From assembly GCA_003996215.1 (NCBI GenBank), contig QJPP01007578.1, forward strand, positions 496,001 to 560,000: a DNA stretch of 64,000 bases, read 5' to 3'. The translations under genes were made by a program, and so were the position numbers. The notes below the pieces were generated by a model. The model ran no database searches and was not told the origin of the DNA. It was given only the letters and a program-made list of their open reading frames with translations. The DNA is from Jaltomata sinuosa (Eukaryota > Streptophyta > Magnoliopsida > Solanales > Solanaceae). The stretch's first letter is position 1; every line of letters begins with the position of its first letter. Positions 46,274 to 56,788 of the stretch are shown piece by piece.

Positions 46274-46536
46274 TCCTATTCTCTGCTTGTCTTCATTGTC
46301 AGCATGCATCAGATTTTTCCATCTCACAAATTCTTCCCCCTTTTGACATCATTAAATATGTAAGAAAGCTGCTAGGCCCTCATTTAGTTCACTAGATATG
46401 TTCCCCCTGAATAGGTGACCCCTTGAGGATCAGATCTTGGAGTGTTGTCCATGCAGTGCCCTTATCTACTTATGAATGTGGTCTTGTATCAACCTTAGTT
46501 AATCACCATCATTCATTGTGCTCCCACCTTGCCTCC

Positions 46537-47390
46537 TCATCCTTCTCCCAGAACTTTAGTAAAGATGTCTGCAATTTGTTTATCAGTTTCACAACACATC
46601 ATTTTGATCAGCCTCTTTTTAACACAGTCTCTTAGAAAGTGACGCCTCACATCAATGTGCTTAGTTCTCTTATGCTGAACGAGATTCTTTTCCATGTTAA
46701 CGACACTTGTGTTATCATAAAAGATAAGAATGCACCCAAGATTGATGCTATAATCATTGATTTGTTGCTTAATCCAGAGCAATTGAAAACAACACGAAGC
46801 AACAACTACATATTCAGCCTCAGTAGTTGACAGTGTAACAGAGTTCTGTTTCTTTATAGTCCAAGGTACAAGACATAGTCTCAAAAAGTGTGCCATTCTG
46901 GAGGTGCTCTTTCTATCCAGCATAGTCAACATCAACATAGCCAATAAGATCAAAAGAGTCACTTGCAGGATATCAAAAAATCAGTCCTTGAGTTCCTTTG
47001 AGATACAGCAGAGATCCTATCATTTCTCTGAATTTAGTCTCAGCAACAACAAATCCAGCATCATCTTTATCCAATTTTGCAGTGGTGGCAATAGTAGTAT
47101 CATTTGTCTTGGCCCCCTTCATCTCAAACTTCTTCAAAAGTTCTTTGACATACTTCTATTGATGTATTGAGGTTCCAGTCTTTGTTTGGTGAATTTGTAA
47201 TCCCAAGAAAAAGGTCAGCTCACCCATCACACTCATCTCAAATTCACTTCTCATCAAGGATGCAAACTCCTTACTCAAATATCCATTCAAGAATGAACTT
47301 TTCACATCCATCTGAATTAGCTTGAACTTCATGTGAGAGGCAAAGACAATTAGCATTCTTATTACTTCCATTATAGCAACAGGCAAAAAT
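46537..47390 (-). pseudogene. Copia reverse transcriptase/RNase H remnants
   Basis: The minus strand from 47386 carries RMLIVFASHMKFKLIQMDVK and SSFLNGYLSKE, then jumps to MGELTFFLGLQIHQTKTG; the YVDD block between them is absent. Next: YVKELLKKFEMKGAKTNDTT and EMIGSLLYLKGTQ, where a further deletion has joined two short matching phrases. RNase H follows (DRKSTSRMAHFL, LSTTEAEYVVVASC, QHKRTKHIDVRRHFLRD, QIADIFTK) up to 46537. Several frames and stops are involved. Confidence 0.85.
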
Positions 47391-47557
47391 ATTTTAGACT
47401 AATTGAGCTCTTCTTACATTGCAACAATCCAGTCAGCATATTTAAGTCTTTCTTGATGTTCTTAGGCTCTATTAGTGACATGTAAGCTGAATAGGCACAC
47501 ATGTTCTTCACCTTGTTCCTAGTCTGCACGCCTGAGTCCATAGGAGAAATAATGTTT

Positions 47558-48132
47558 TTAATGGGATGTGAACTCTTGTGTTTCCAGTTTCTTCCAGTGT
47601 GAGGGTCCAATTGCATATAAGTGGTAGGCTGGTTCTTCTTCATAAGTGGTTCCCCCTGAAACCTGCACCTCTTCATATAACAATAATATCTTCAGATTTT
47701 CTAGTACCAAAGTTGAACTTCCACCTTGAAGTTTTGCAGGAGAGAGGAAATTAAAATTGTTTCCAGTCATGTATCTAGAGTAAGCATTGTCAAGGTACCA
47801 AAGCTTACTCGTTGCTCTGTTCCTTTCCTGATGAACAATCAGTGACTCATCTTGGGAACCCAGATTAGCTTGGGTCCCTTTTTATGAGTAAAAGGATGAA
47901 TCAAGTCTCTTGTGGCCCAGCAAGGAAGCTCTCTTTTGATGGAGAGCTTTCTTCTCAATTCCTTGGATCTGAGCTTGTTGACACCAATCAGGCTTCTTTG
48001 CTTAGCTTGGGTTAGATGTTTCCACTTGACTTTGTTAACAAAGTTCAGGTTCCTTTGATTAGCTTTCATATGTATTGTACATTGACTCTTGAGATATCCT
48101 TCCTTCCCACATGCAGTGCATACCATATTCAT
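47558..48132 (-). pseudogene. Copia pre-integrase region (zinc knuckle and protease vicinity)
   Basis: The minus strand from 48132 reads MVCTACGKEGYLKSQC, a CX2CX4-type knuckle remnant, then KLIWVPK near 47845 and LWYLDNAYSRYMTGN, the conserved start of the Copia GAG-pre-integrase block. The integrase catalytic core that should follow is missing. Confidence 0.65.
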
Positions 48133-48160
48133 AGAGTAGTTTGTCTTACAGCCCTCAGAT

Positions 48161-49807
48161 CTAAATCCCAGCCCATGCTTGGAGGTGGTCTGAATATTCT
48201 GAATGTGGGAGAGAAGAGTTGAAGACTGTCCATTTCTGATTGTGCTCTAGCTCAAGCTTGGCTTTATCCAAATCTCTTGTTAGGGAATTGTTTCTTTCAG
48301 ACAACTCTGTGACCCTTGTCTTGGGATTTTTGATGTCTTCTTCCAAGGATTACTGGAGTGTAGTGGCTTGAATTTTTCCTTTGTCAGAGAGATCTTTAAG
48401 GGAGTTCTTTAAGGAGATACTATCTTCCTCAAGACTTTCACTTTCCAACCTTAGAGATCCATACTCATTTAGTAGGCTTTCTTTCTCAGCGCATACTGAA
48501 TAATATGCATCTATGAAAATTGCTGAGAGAGCTTCTAACTTCTTTTTAGAGTAGGTATGTAGGTTGGGCCTGAAATCAGAGAAGTATGCCTTAGTTTCAT
48601 CTTGATCAGTGTCAATGTTAGGCTCAGAGCATGCCATGAGGGCAAGAGGTGTTTCAGCTGACTCTCCTTCTTTTGAATCACTTTCAGAGTTACTTATAGC
48701 TAAAAAGGCCAAGGTATCCTCTTTCTTAGCTTCGACCATAGCAAGTAGTGACTGATTATGGGAGTCTTCCTCATCATACTCATCACCATGTTCCCCCATA
48801 GCAGCTAGGGCCCTTTGAACTGCTAAGTCAGCTTCTTGAGAAGTCATATTTCTGTGAGATGGAAGGGTGAACTCCTGATTTTGATACATGGGTTTCTCTG
48901 AGACAACTTTCTTGTGTTCTATAGCCCACAAGGGACAAAATTTGATGAAGTGATCTGAACTACCACACTTGTGACATAGTTGAGCATCTCTTCCCTGAGC
49001 CTTGGGGGGTTTCTTTGAAGGCTTTGTTCCTTTTTGAACATTCTTTGGAACCTTCTATTCACTAGTGCAAGATTTTCCTCCTCATAATCAACTACTTCAG
49101 TGGTCTTGAGAGAAATAGTCTTGTCCTTTTTGTTAGTTCTAATTTCCTTTCCTTGGCTCTTCTTTAGTTCATATGTAGTTAGATTTCCTATAAGTTCATC
49201 CATGGGCAGGGTATCTAAGTCCCTAGCTTCAGTAATTGCTTCAACTTTGCTTTCCCAAGTTCAGGCAATACACTTAGGAGATTTCTAACAGCTTTTCCAG
49301 TAGGAATATCTTCTCCAAGGGAAAAAATTTCATTGAGAATAACAGTAAACCTTGTGTGCATGTCTTGAATAGTTTCTCCTTCTTTCATCTTGAAAAGTTC
49401 ATATTGCCTGTTTAGGTTGTCTATTTTTGCCTTTTTGACAGCAGTAGTACCTTCATGTGCAGTCTGTAGTGTGTCCCAAATATGCTTTGCATCTTGACAG
49501 GAGGAAATCCTGTTATACTCATCAGGTCCAATACCACAGATCAAGATCTTTCTTGCTTTAGCATTGTTTTGAATGGGTATCTTATCAACAGCATTCCACT
49601 CTTTCCTGTCCTTGGGAACAGGTTCCTTTCCTTTCTCAGCTGCTTTCATGGGGAAGTGGGACCATCCAGAACAACATTCCATAAGTCAGCACTTTCACCC
49701 ATGAAATAATTCATCATTCTATTCTTCCACTAGCCATAGTACTTTCCATTGAACAAGGGTGGCCTTGTTTGAAAGGAGCCTTCCTGAGTGGTTGGAGGGG
49801 AAGCCAT
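48161..49807 (-). pseudogene. Copia gag (UBN2-type), broken
   Basis: The likely original start is ATG at 49807 (minus; MASPPTTQEGSFQTRPP). A TGG-to-TAG type stop follows within 35 codons, then a frameshift near 49650. The UBN2 gag core is at 49630-49215 (EWNAVDKIPIQNNAKARKIL, IWDTLQTAHEGT, FTVILNEIFSLGEDIPTG). A zinc-knuckle region follows near 48970 (CHKCGSSDHFIKFC). The frame 48931-48350 encodes an acidic, coiled-coil-like extension (LESESLEEDSISLKNSLKDL), continuing to 48161 with SERNNSLTRDLDKAKLELEH. Frames change at least three times. Confidence 0.85.
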
Positions 49808-49847
49808 TAGATCATTTTCAGGTGTTAACCTTTAACGAAAAGACCTT

Positions 49848-49859
49848 GCTCTGATACCA
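49848..49859 (-). other. Copia primer-binding site (tRNA-iMet)
   Basis: The minus strand reads TGGTATCAGAGC, 2 bp after the end of the 5' LTR. Confidence 0.92.
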
Positions 49860-49861
49860 AT

Positions 49862-50640
49862 TGAAGAAAGTTGGTGCCCACTACTTATCTCAGGGACCAG
49901 GTCCTCAGTGTAGTTCCACTTAAAGCAGTAAGTAAAATAACACACAATTTTTATGTGGAAAACTCCCTAACTCCAGGAAAAAAAACCACGAACCCACTTT
50001 CACTAACTCTTCAAGTTTTATGATTACAACTCAATAATCAAAGGAACTAACTCTAGTACCTAACTCAAACAATAAACTCTTATTGTTTCAACTCACTCTA
50101 ACTCTCTTTCCAAGAAGCCAAACCCACTTCTTGTTACAATTCTCACAAACTCTCTTACAAGAAGCCAAACTCACTTCTTGTTACAATTATCACAAACTCT
50201 CTCTAGAAGTCAAACTCACTTCTAGTTACAAGCCTCACAACTCTCTCTAGAAGCCAAACACACTTCTAGTTACAAGCCTCACAACACACACTATTTGTTC
50301 TAACAATCACACAGGATTGGACTAGAAACAATTCTCTCTTTGTGTCTTCGTTTGAATAGCTTGCTTGAGAATACTCCTTCTCAGCTTCGTGCAATAGGTC
50401 TAACGAATTCTTCTTTGCTCCATTGCTTTTATAGAAGTCTCAAGATCTCCTTCCCTTGATAGGAAAGATGCAGTCCTTTCCTTGTAGGATTTGGACATGC
50501 TTCAAAATCGAATTCTTTTCCTTGTAGGACTTTGACACGCCTTTTGAACACTCCTCTTCTTGATAGGAAAGCTATCAACCTTTCCTTCTAGATGCAGTCC
50601 TCCTCTTCATTATCAAAACTTGCTTGACAAGGTTTCTTCA
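49862..50640 (-). repeat. Copia 5' LTR
   Basis: 779 bp with TGAAGAAA/TTTCTTCA ends, very similar to 45219-46061. A minus-strand TATA box CTATAAAAGC lies at 50434-50425. Confidence 0.9.
50425..50434 (-). promoter_or_regulatory. Candidate TATA box of the Copia 5' LTR
   Basis: CTATAAAAGC on the minus strand, about 210 bp into the LTR. The same motif is in the 3' LTR near 45800-45809. Confidence 0.55.
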
Positions 50641-50808
50641 CAAAATTTGGCATCAAAATAGTTTGTAAAATTAGCAATTGCTGAAATGTTTTAAGCTTGT
50701 GAGGAATCAACCCAAGCCCCTTGTATTTGAATTAGAACCATACCAACAAGTCACAAATAGTATAGTTACATAAATACTCAAAATGAGAGATCTTGTTATT
50801 ACATTATA

Positions 50809-51056
50809 CTCCCTCTGTTTCAATTTGTTTGGTCTATTTTGACTTGGCACGGGGTGTAAGAAAGTAAAGAAGACTTTTGAAATTTGTGATCTTAAATTAA
50901 AGATATGTCAAATATATTAAAATATACTTTAATCTTGTTGCCTTGAATATGCCATGTGGAAAGTTGAAATTAAAGAGTTTCTAAAAATGAAAAGAGACAT
51001 TCTTTTTTAAACAGATTAAAAAGGAAAATATGCCAAACAAATTAAAACGGAGGGAA
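50809..51056. mobile_element. Stowaway MITE
   Basis: Termini CTCCCTCTGTTTCAATTTG and, inverted, TTCCCTCCGTTTTAATTTG, flanked by TA on both sides. 248 bp, no coding capacity. Confidence 0.88.
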
Positions 51057-51058
51057 TA

Positions 51059-51997
51059 TTTGCTTATGCAATTCCTTAACATTTGTTATTGAAGGATGGT
51101 GACAGTTAAAGGTGATGTAGGCAACATGGTTGAGGGACCCTCTGAGCCCATGAAAGGATAACAGAACCACCAACACCACTATGCTGTGGGCAGTGGGACA
51201 CTTGAAAACAAAAAGGACAAAAGAATATGTTATATGTGAACTCCTATAAGAAGTAGAAAAAAAAAACAGAATAAGGACACAACAAAATCCAATTCCAATC
51301 CAAGTTAAAAAACAAACAGAATCAGTACAAACAGCCAAACACCAACTACTTCTTGCCCTCCTCCTCAATCTTGCCCCATTTCTCTCCCCCTCCCGAACCC
51401 CCCCCATCAAATTTGTGTTTAAAATCTTTCTATAAGTATATATTTTCATTTTCATTTTAACAACGATATTAAGTATATACACACTTTATTTATAATATCT
51501 TAGTTCGATAAATTTCGTTTGTATCTCACATAATTGACAGCATCAGTGGACTTAATTCTTATATTTTTCGATCCGCTAACTTATTTTTGTTTTGGTAATT
51601 AAATATTTCATTAATATCAAAGTGAATATTTACAAATCTAAACAGGGTCGATCACTTGTTTCTCAAAACTGGAAAACAAGACTCAATACTCACAAGAGGA
51701 GCCTACAACAACTTCATAAATACAATCATATGTAAAGAACAAATCAAAAAACAGTAACATAAATGGAAATAAGCAGTTCTTCCAGCCTTAGTAGTGTAGC
51801 AATCAAACATCCATCTCCCAAGGAACTGTTAAGGTGAGGGAGAACAGCTTGTCATTTCTTCAGGTTTCATCCTTGAAGGTGGACATGGACTACAATCCGG
51901 TTCGTTAACTTGTGAGACAAAAAAAATAAGTTTAATGCCAGTTGTTTAAGATATAAAATAAAAAAAAGTTTCACTATTGTTATATATATATGAAAGG

Positions 51998-51998
<1 letters not shown>
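51059..51998. other. Spacer without a supported gene
   Basis: A 146-codon minus-strand frame (51042-51482) overlaps the end of the MITE and has no recognisable motif, so it is not called. The rest is AT-rich. Confidence 0.45.

Positions 51999-52002
<4 letters not shown>

Positions 52003-52035
<33 letters not shown>
52003..52035. repeat. (TA)n microsatellite
   Basis: About 16 TA dinucleotides, immediately next to a candidate Helitron 3' end. Confidence 0.92.
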
Positions 52036-52036
<1 letters not shown>

Positions 52037-52037
<1 letters not shown>

Positions 52038-52902
52038 TAGTTTTTATGAACGTGCCTCACACGTTATTATCTGTCAAACCTAACAAATAGGTAATGTTTT
52101 TTGAAATTATATATATTATTTATTTCATGAGCTATAAAATATTATTTGATCACCTGCTTTTGTTGACTCTAGTACTTGAAATTAGAGGATCGATGGCATT
52201 TGATTGAAGAACGACATATAGTTAATCTAATAATAATATATCAGCTAATTTTCGTTTGATGTGGACACATCGTATTCGTATACCCTAATGAAAGTTGAAT
52301 TGCTTAACAAAGATAACAAATATTATGTCCCAACAATCACATGTATGTACTCATTTATCATCATTTGTTTTCGATGCATAGTGAATGTGAGTTACCACCT
52401 ATGAACTTTATCAAATTATTGATTATCTATACTTTTGATAAGCCAGACAATTAGATGAAGCACGATAAATATGATGAAAGTATTCATATTTTCATAGCAT
52501 ACACAAGTTCGCACAATTAAAGGCTAACTAAAACAATTTTAAAAAATATGAGTACTATACAATCAAACACATAAATAAACACTATCAAATTATAGGGAAT
52601 GACCCGCAAGGGTTGGCTAACTGATTTTCAACATGAGAAATTTGGGATCGATTTTCTTCATCGTCAGCTTTCTTAGTCAAAACTCATTGCATGAGACTTG
52701 CCTATTGCGATTTACATTTATGTGTGATTTGCGAGCTATTGCACAAGAATAAATTTATATAGTTCACACCCAAAAGACCTGGTAACATTGAATCAAGAAT
52801 TAAAGTAAATAAGTATTTAAGGGTATAAAAGTCGTTCCATATTTGAAGGATATTTTGGTCAATCAACATTGTTATTCATGCTTTTATAATAATATAGATA
52901 GA
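52037..52902 (-). mobile_element. Candidate non-autonomous Helitron (minus strand)
   Basis: On the minus strand it starts A|TCTATCTATATTATTATAAA (5' end near 52902, alternatively 52898). It ends with a hairpin AACGTG...CACGTT (52064-52048), 8 nt later CTAG (52040-52037). Start in TC after A, the subterminal hairpin and the CTAG end fit Helitrons. The base after CTAG is G, not the expected T. No Rep/helicase coding. Confidence 0.42.
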
Positions 52903-53533
52903 TATAGACGTCAAAATTTTGGGGGATTGACTAGTCCAATTTTGTTAGATTTCTTGGAGGCTATTCTATCTTAAACCCTATATCACGCCTATTTAATGGA
53001 TAATATATCTCCTTGAAGAGACATCTCAAATATCTCATAAAATCTTGGATATTCATAAAGAGATCACAAAATACTCTTGACTAGTCCAATCCTGTTAGGT
53101 CTCTCGGAGTCTATTATACACTAAACTCTATATCACGCAAAGGGTAATATATTTCCTTAAAAAGGCATTTCAAATATCTCATAAAAAATCTTGGATATTC
53201 ATAAAGAGAACCACAAAATACTCTTTTCATGGAAACAAATATATCTCAAGGAGGTACAAATTATTCTATCATGAAGAAAATTCAGAGAAAAGAATTAAGG
53301 GAGGAACAAAATTATACTCATAAGTATTCATTAATAAATCTCTATTTCATCACATTTTATTTGTAATTGTAATTTATTTTCTATCACTTTAAAATTTATT
53401 GGAAACAATATATTGTTAACTATATGTCAAGAATTTAATAAACAAGTCAAATTTTTTTGCAATTTAAAATAATTTATAAAAGAATTCCATCTCTCATCAC
53501 TCATGTTATTGATTTTGCAAAGAAACTTGAATG

Positions 53534-53713
53534 ATGGCGTTGTTGCTAGTGAACATTTACATGTCATTATTGTGGGGCGCCGTTATCATTAAAATAGTTC
53601 TGGCGGCCTGTTTATTAGTATCCCTTATTCATAACGGCCGGCGACTCTTAGGTTTGTTTTATGCAGATGCCGACGATGGAATAATAAGCATAACATTTTT
53701 AGCGGTTGGGTAA
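53534..53713 (+). CDS. Candidate small hydrophobic protein, unknown function
   Basis: A 59-codon reading from the second of two near-adjacent Met codons (ATGATGGCG; the first ATG is 53531) has a good plant start context, AATGATGGCG. It encodes MALLLVNIYMSLLWGAVIIK, then a second hydrophobic part and HNGRRLLGLFYADADDG; the first 30 residues could form a membrane segment. A TATA-like TTTATAAAAG at about 53470-53479 and an AATAAA at about 53807 give it a plausible minimal gene layout. It is locally more GC-rich than its surroundings. I do not recognise the protein and chance cannot be excluded. Confidence 0.3.
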   Translation: MALLLVNIYMSLLWGAVIIKIVLAACLLVSLIHNGRRLLGLFYADADDGIISITFLAVG

Positions 53714-54707
53714 AACATTTGTTGTAATAGATATACGTTACGTTCAGTAAAGTAAGCTGACGTGATGATTGAATTCGAGTAAAGAATAACTATTTGGCTG
53801 AATGTTAATAAAAAAAGGTTTTATTGTTTTAATTTTTCTTGTGCATTTATTTATGGAAAATTTATAGATATGTTATATTAAAAAAATATTTATCATTTAT
53901 AGTAATAATATTTTTTCACTGGAATAATTTATAATATAATTTTAATACATATTGCAGAGAGAACAATTTATAAAACACATATATTACAAGTTTTATTCAT
54001 TAATAATATATTTATCACACACTTTAATACACTTATAATACATCTATATTACATGCATAATTCACTTTTAATATATAGTGCAGATTTATCATAGTATTAC
54101 TATAAATAATAATAAATAAAAAATATCACTAAAACAGTAATTCTTTATTAAAAAATACTCATCCAAATAATTCTTTCTTTATTTATTTTAATCTCCTTAG
54201 CCTATCTTAGCGAGCTTGATGGGGCCGGTCAGGACCTTTCGCACACAAAATATTTCATGGATTATATTGTAGCTAATTTTTAAAAAAAAAGAAGACACTT
54301 TACTTTATTTTATAGGAACGTAGTCCCTATATTGTAATATATAAAAACTGAATGGACCTTGTGTAGCACGTGACTCATATATCATTCTTCCAAAGTGTCA
54401 AAAAAGACCCAAGTTTAATCACATATTGTTGCTTGTGGAAGGTGCTTTTAAATTGAAAATTGCCATGCAGCGAACAGCTCATGCTCCACTAAAACTTGTC
54501 AAACTAGAAAAGCACGGCAACCCATTCACAGATTTTAGAGTTTGATTGGTACAATTCATAGTAGCTAGCTTTTTAGACATATATAAGTGAAGAATTGTAA
54601 ATACCAGAGACTATGGTTTTACTTAATTCATTTATGTGGATTGAAATTTTAAATTTAAGTTGTAGGTAATATAATAACAATATTCTCACTCTTAATAACG
54701 TTTCATA
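53714..54707. other. AT-rich spacer
   Basis: No gene, repeat or RNA is recognised. Confidence 0.5.
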
Positions 54708-55898
54708 TCTAATAAAAGGGAAAGCAGGCACCTCTTCAACGTGTCTGCTTTCCGAAATTAACTTTGAGTCAACGAATAATTACGTCATTTTAAAATTTTA
54801 TTTATTATCATTAGCAATATGATTTATTTTGATTGGTCCATAATATTTAATTACTATAGGAATTTGTGAACTTTGATTGTGTAGACATAATTACCCTATG
54901 TGGACCTCATGTTCATCATATTATGACGGCCCATTAAACGTTTATTTGACACGTTTGATTTGTTCATTAGGCTCTACTAATGATATTGATGATTATAGTG
55001 TATTCCCTTGTCTAATATTAAATTAATATATAGAATAATAATTTTACTATATCATCATTTGAATATAACAAGCTTAATATTTAGGAAAATGCATGAAAAA
55101 TGACTATAATTTACGAATTAAGTAATAAATTATCTCTTGATTTTTCAGATTATCCCAAAATCAACTTTGATTTCGAAGATATTGTTGTCATTTACCATAT
55201 AGTTGTATCACTCAAATGTTATATACACGTGCAATTCCATGAATTGAGTGAAATTGTGGGCTCCTGTGTAGTTACTTTTTTGAATTACTAACTCTTTGAT
55301 AGTGTGAGCCATTGAATTTTTTTTACTATATTCTTTATTTGTTTCTTCAATTTTTTAATACTATGTTTATATTTTTTAATTTATTTTACTTGTTCACTAT
55401 ATTAAAAATAAATATTTATTTTTATTTATTTAATTTTAAAAATAAGAGATAATTTATTAATTTATATTCATATTATTAAATACTATTTATTTTCAAAGAC
55501 AATTAAATTTATTATATTTGTGATATAGTAAAATTATTACTGTTTTTCATTTATTGCTCCTTAAAGAGTGTGTCAGGTCAATATAGGATAAGTAAATATA
55601 ATATGGACGAAGCAAGGTTTTATTTCAAGTTTAAAATTGTATAGAAATATTAAAATTATGTTTGAATATAAATATAAAAGAATGTAAAGAAATTTTTTAA
55701 ATTTGGTGATCTTAAATTAAAAATATGCAGAATGTCCTAAATGTTCTTTAATCTTGTGATTTTAAGCACACCATGTAAAAAAATGAGATTAAAAAGTTAT
55801 GGAAAAAAATATTTTTTAAACGAACTAAAAAAAATAAGATAAATAAATTAAAATGATATTTGTTAGGCCCGTGCCTAGCACGGACATTTTATAACTAG
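54708..55898 (+). mobile_element. Candidate non-autonomous Helitron (plus strand)
   Basis: It starts A|TCTAATAAAAGGGAAAGC and ends with a hairpin CCGTGC-CTA-GCACGG (55869-55883), 11 nt, then CTAG|T (55895-55898). The A/T flanks, TC start, hairpin position and CTAG end all match Helitron rules. No Rep/helicase is encoded. A decayed Stowaway-like segment lies in it at about 55600-55860. Confidence 0.6.
55600..55860. mobile_element. Eroded Stowaway relative inside the Helitron candidate
   Basis: Phrases such as GTGATCTTAAATTAAA and TTTAATCTTGTGATTTTAAG align with the MITE interior at 50876-50950. Both termini are degraded. Confidence 0.5.
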
Positions 55899-56118
55899 TC
55901 TTATAAATAACAGACGAAGTGCAATTACATGCTTAATAAGACTAAATAAAATTAAACTTCAGACAATATATCTGATAATTAACTTAATATACTCTCTCTT
56001 TATATCCCAGTTTATATGACTCAATTTTCTTTTAGTCAGTCACTAAAAGAATGACATATTTTTATATTTAATGATATTTAATTTTAAAATATTTATTTTA
56101 TTCTTAATATAATGAATA

Positions 56119-56451
56119 CTCCTTCTGTTTCTTTTTAATTGTCATAGTTTCCTTTTTAGAGTCAAATGATACAAGCTTTGACGAATATTTTAAGATATAT
56201 TTTTAATCATATTGAAAAAAAATTGTAACTTATAGTACATTTTATATAGGTCTTGAATATCTTAATTTTAATTTTAAAATATTAAATTAATCTATTTATA
56301 AAAATTAGTTAAATTGACTTTCAAAAAATAAATTATAACAATTAAAAAGAAATGAAAAAAATAATTTATAACCACATAAATATTTATGATTTATTTTAAT
56401 AATAAATTTTAAATTTTATATCAAATCAAGTTAATTCACGAGACGGAGGAG
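56119..56451. mobile_element. Stowaway MITE
   Basis: Termini CTCCTTCTGTTTC and, inverted, CTCCTCCGTCTCG with TA on both sides (56117-56118, 56452-56453). 333 bp. It appears to have landed beside another eroded Stowaway-like start at about 55992. Confidence 0.75.
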
Positions 56452-56788
56452 TAACACTATGTGGAATTCTTTTTATCTCAAACTCTGTTTCAGTCAAACA
56501 TATGATATTTAAATGAAAGGAAGATACTTTACTTGAAGAGGGAGAAACCCAAATAATGATGATAATGTTCCTCCTCGTAAACTGAAATATTCGTCAGCCA
56601 GCCGTATTTAATTGCCAGGTGTTTTTGTCGGAATATATGGTGGGCACTCCTTCATCCAGTCAAAAGCCACTTACCACTAACTAACGCAAGATGTACTAAC
56701 TATTCCGTTATTAAATACTTGATATTTTTGTTAAAAATAGATGATCTACTCTTTTTATTTTTATTTGATTGTTATATTATTATTTTTA

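Larger units (their letters stand above)
45219..50640 (-). mobile_element. Ty1/Copia element with both LTRs, internally deleted
   Basis: Perfect 5-bp duplications CAAAA (45214-45218, 50641-50645) flank 5422 bp. Minus-strand order: 5' LTR (50640-49862), primer-binding site (49859-49848), gag, remnants of reverse transcriptase and RNase H, purine tract (46075-46062), 3' LTR (46061-45219). Integrase and the catalytic centre of reverse transcriptase are deleted. The gag type and residues around RNase H suggest the SIRE or a neighbouring Copia lineage. Confidence 0.9.

Noticed and set aside
49842..49860. Possible tRNA gene because of GCTCTGATACCA
   Set aside because: It is the Copia primer-binding site; no cloverleaf is present. 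The same holds for 20073-20084 and 29235-29248.
51042..51482. 146-codon minus-strand frame
   Set aside because: Begins in a non-coding AT tract and ends in a Stowaway terminus; no domain seen.
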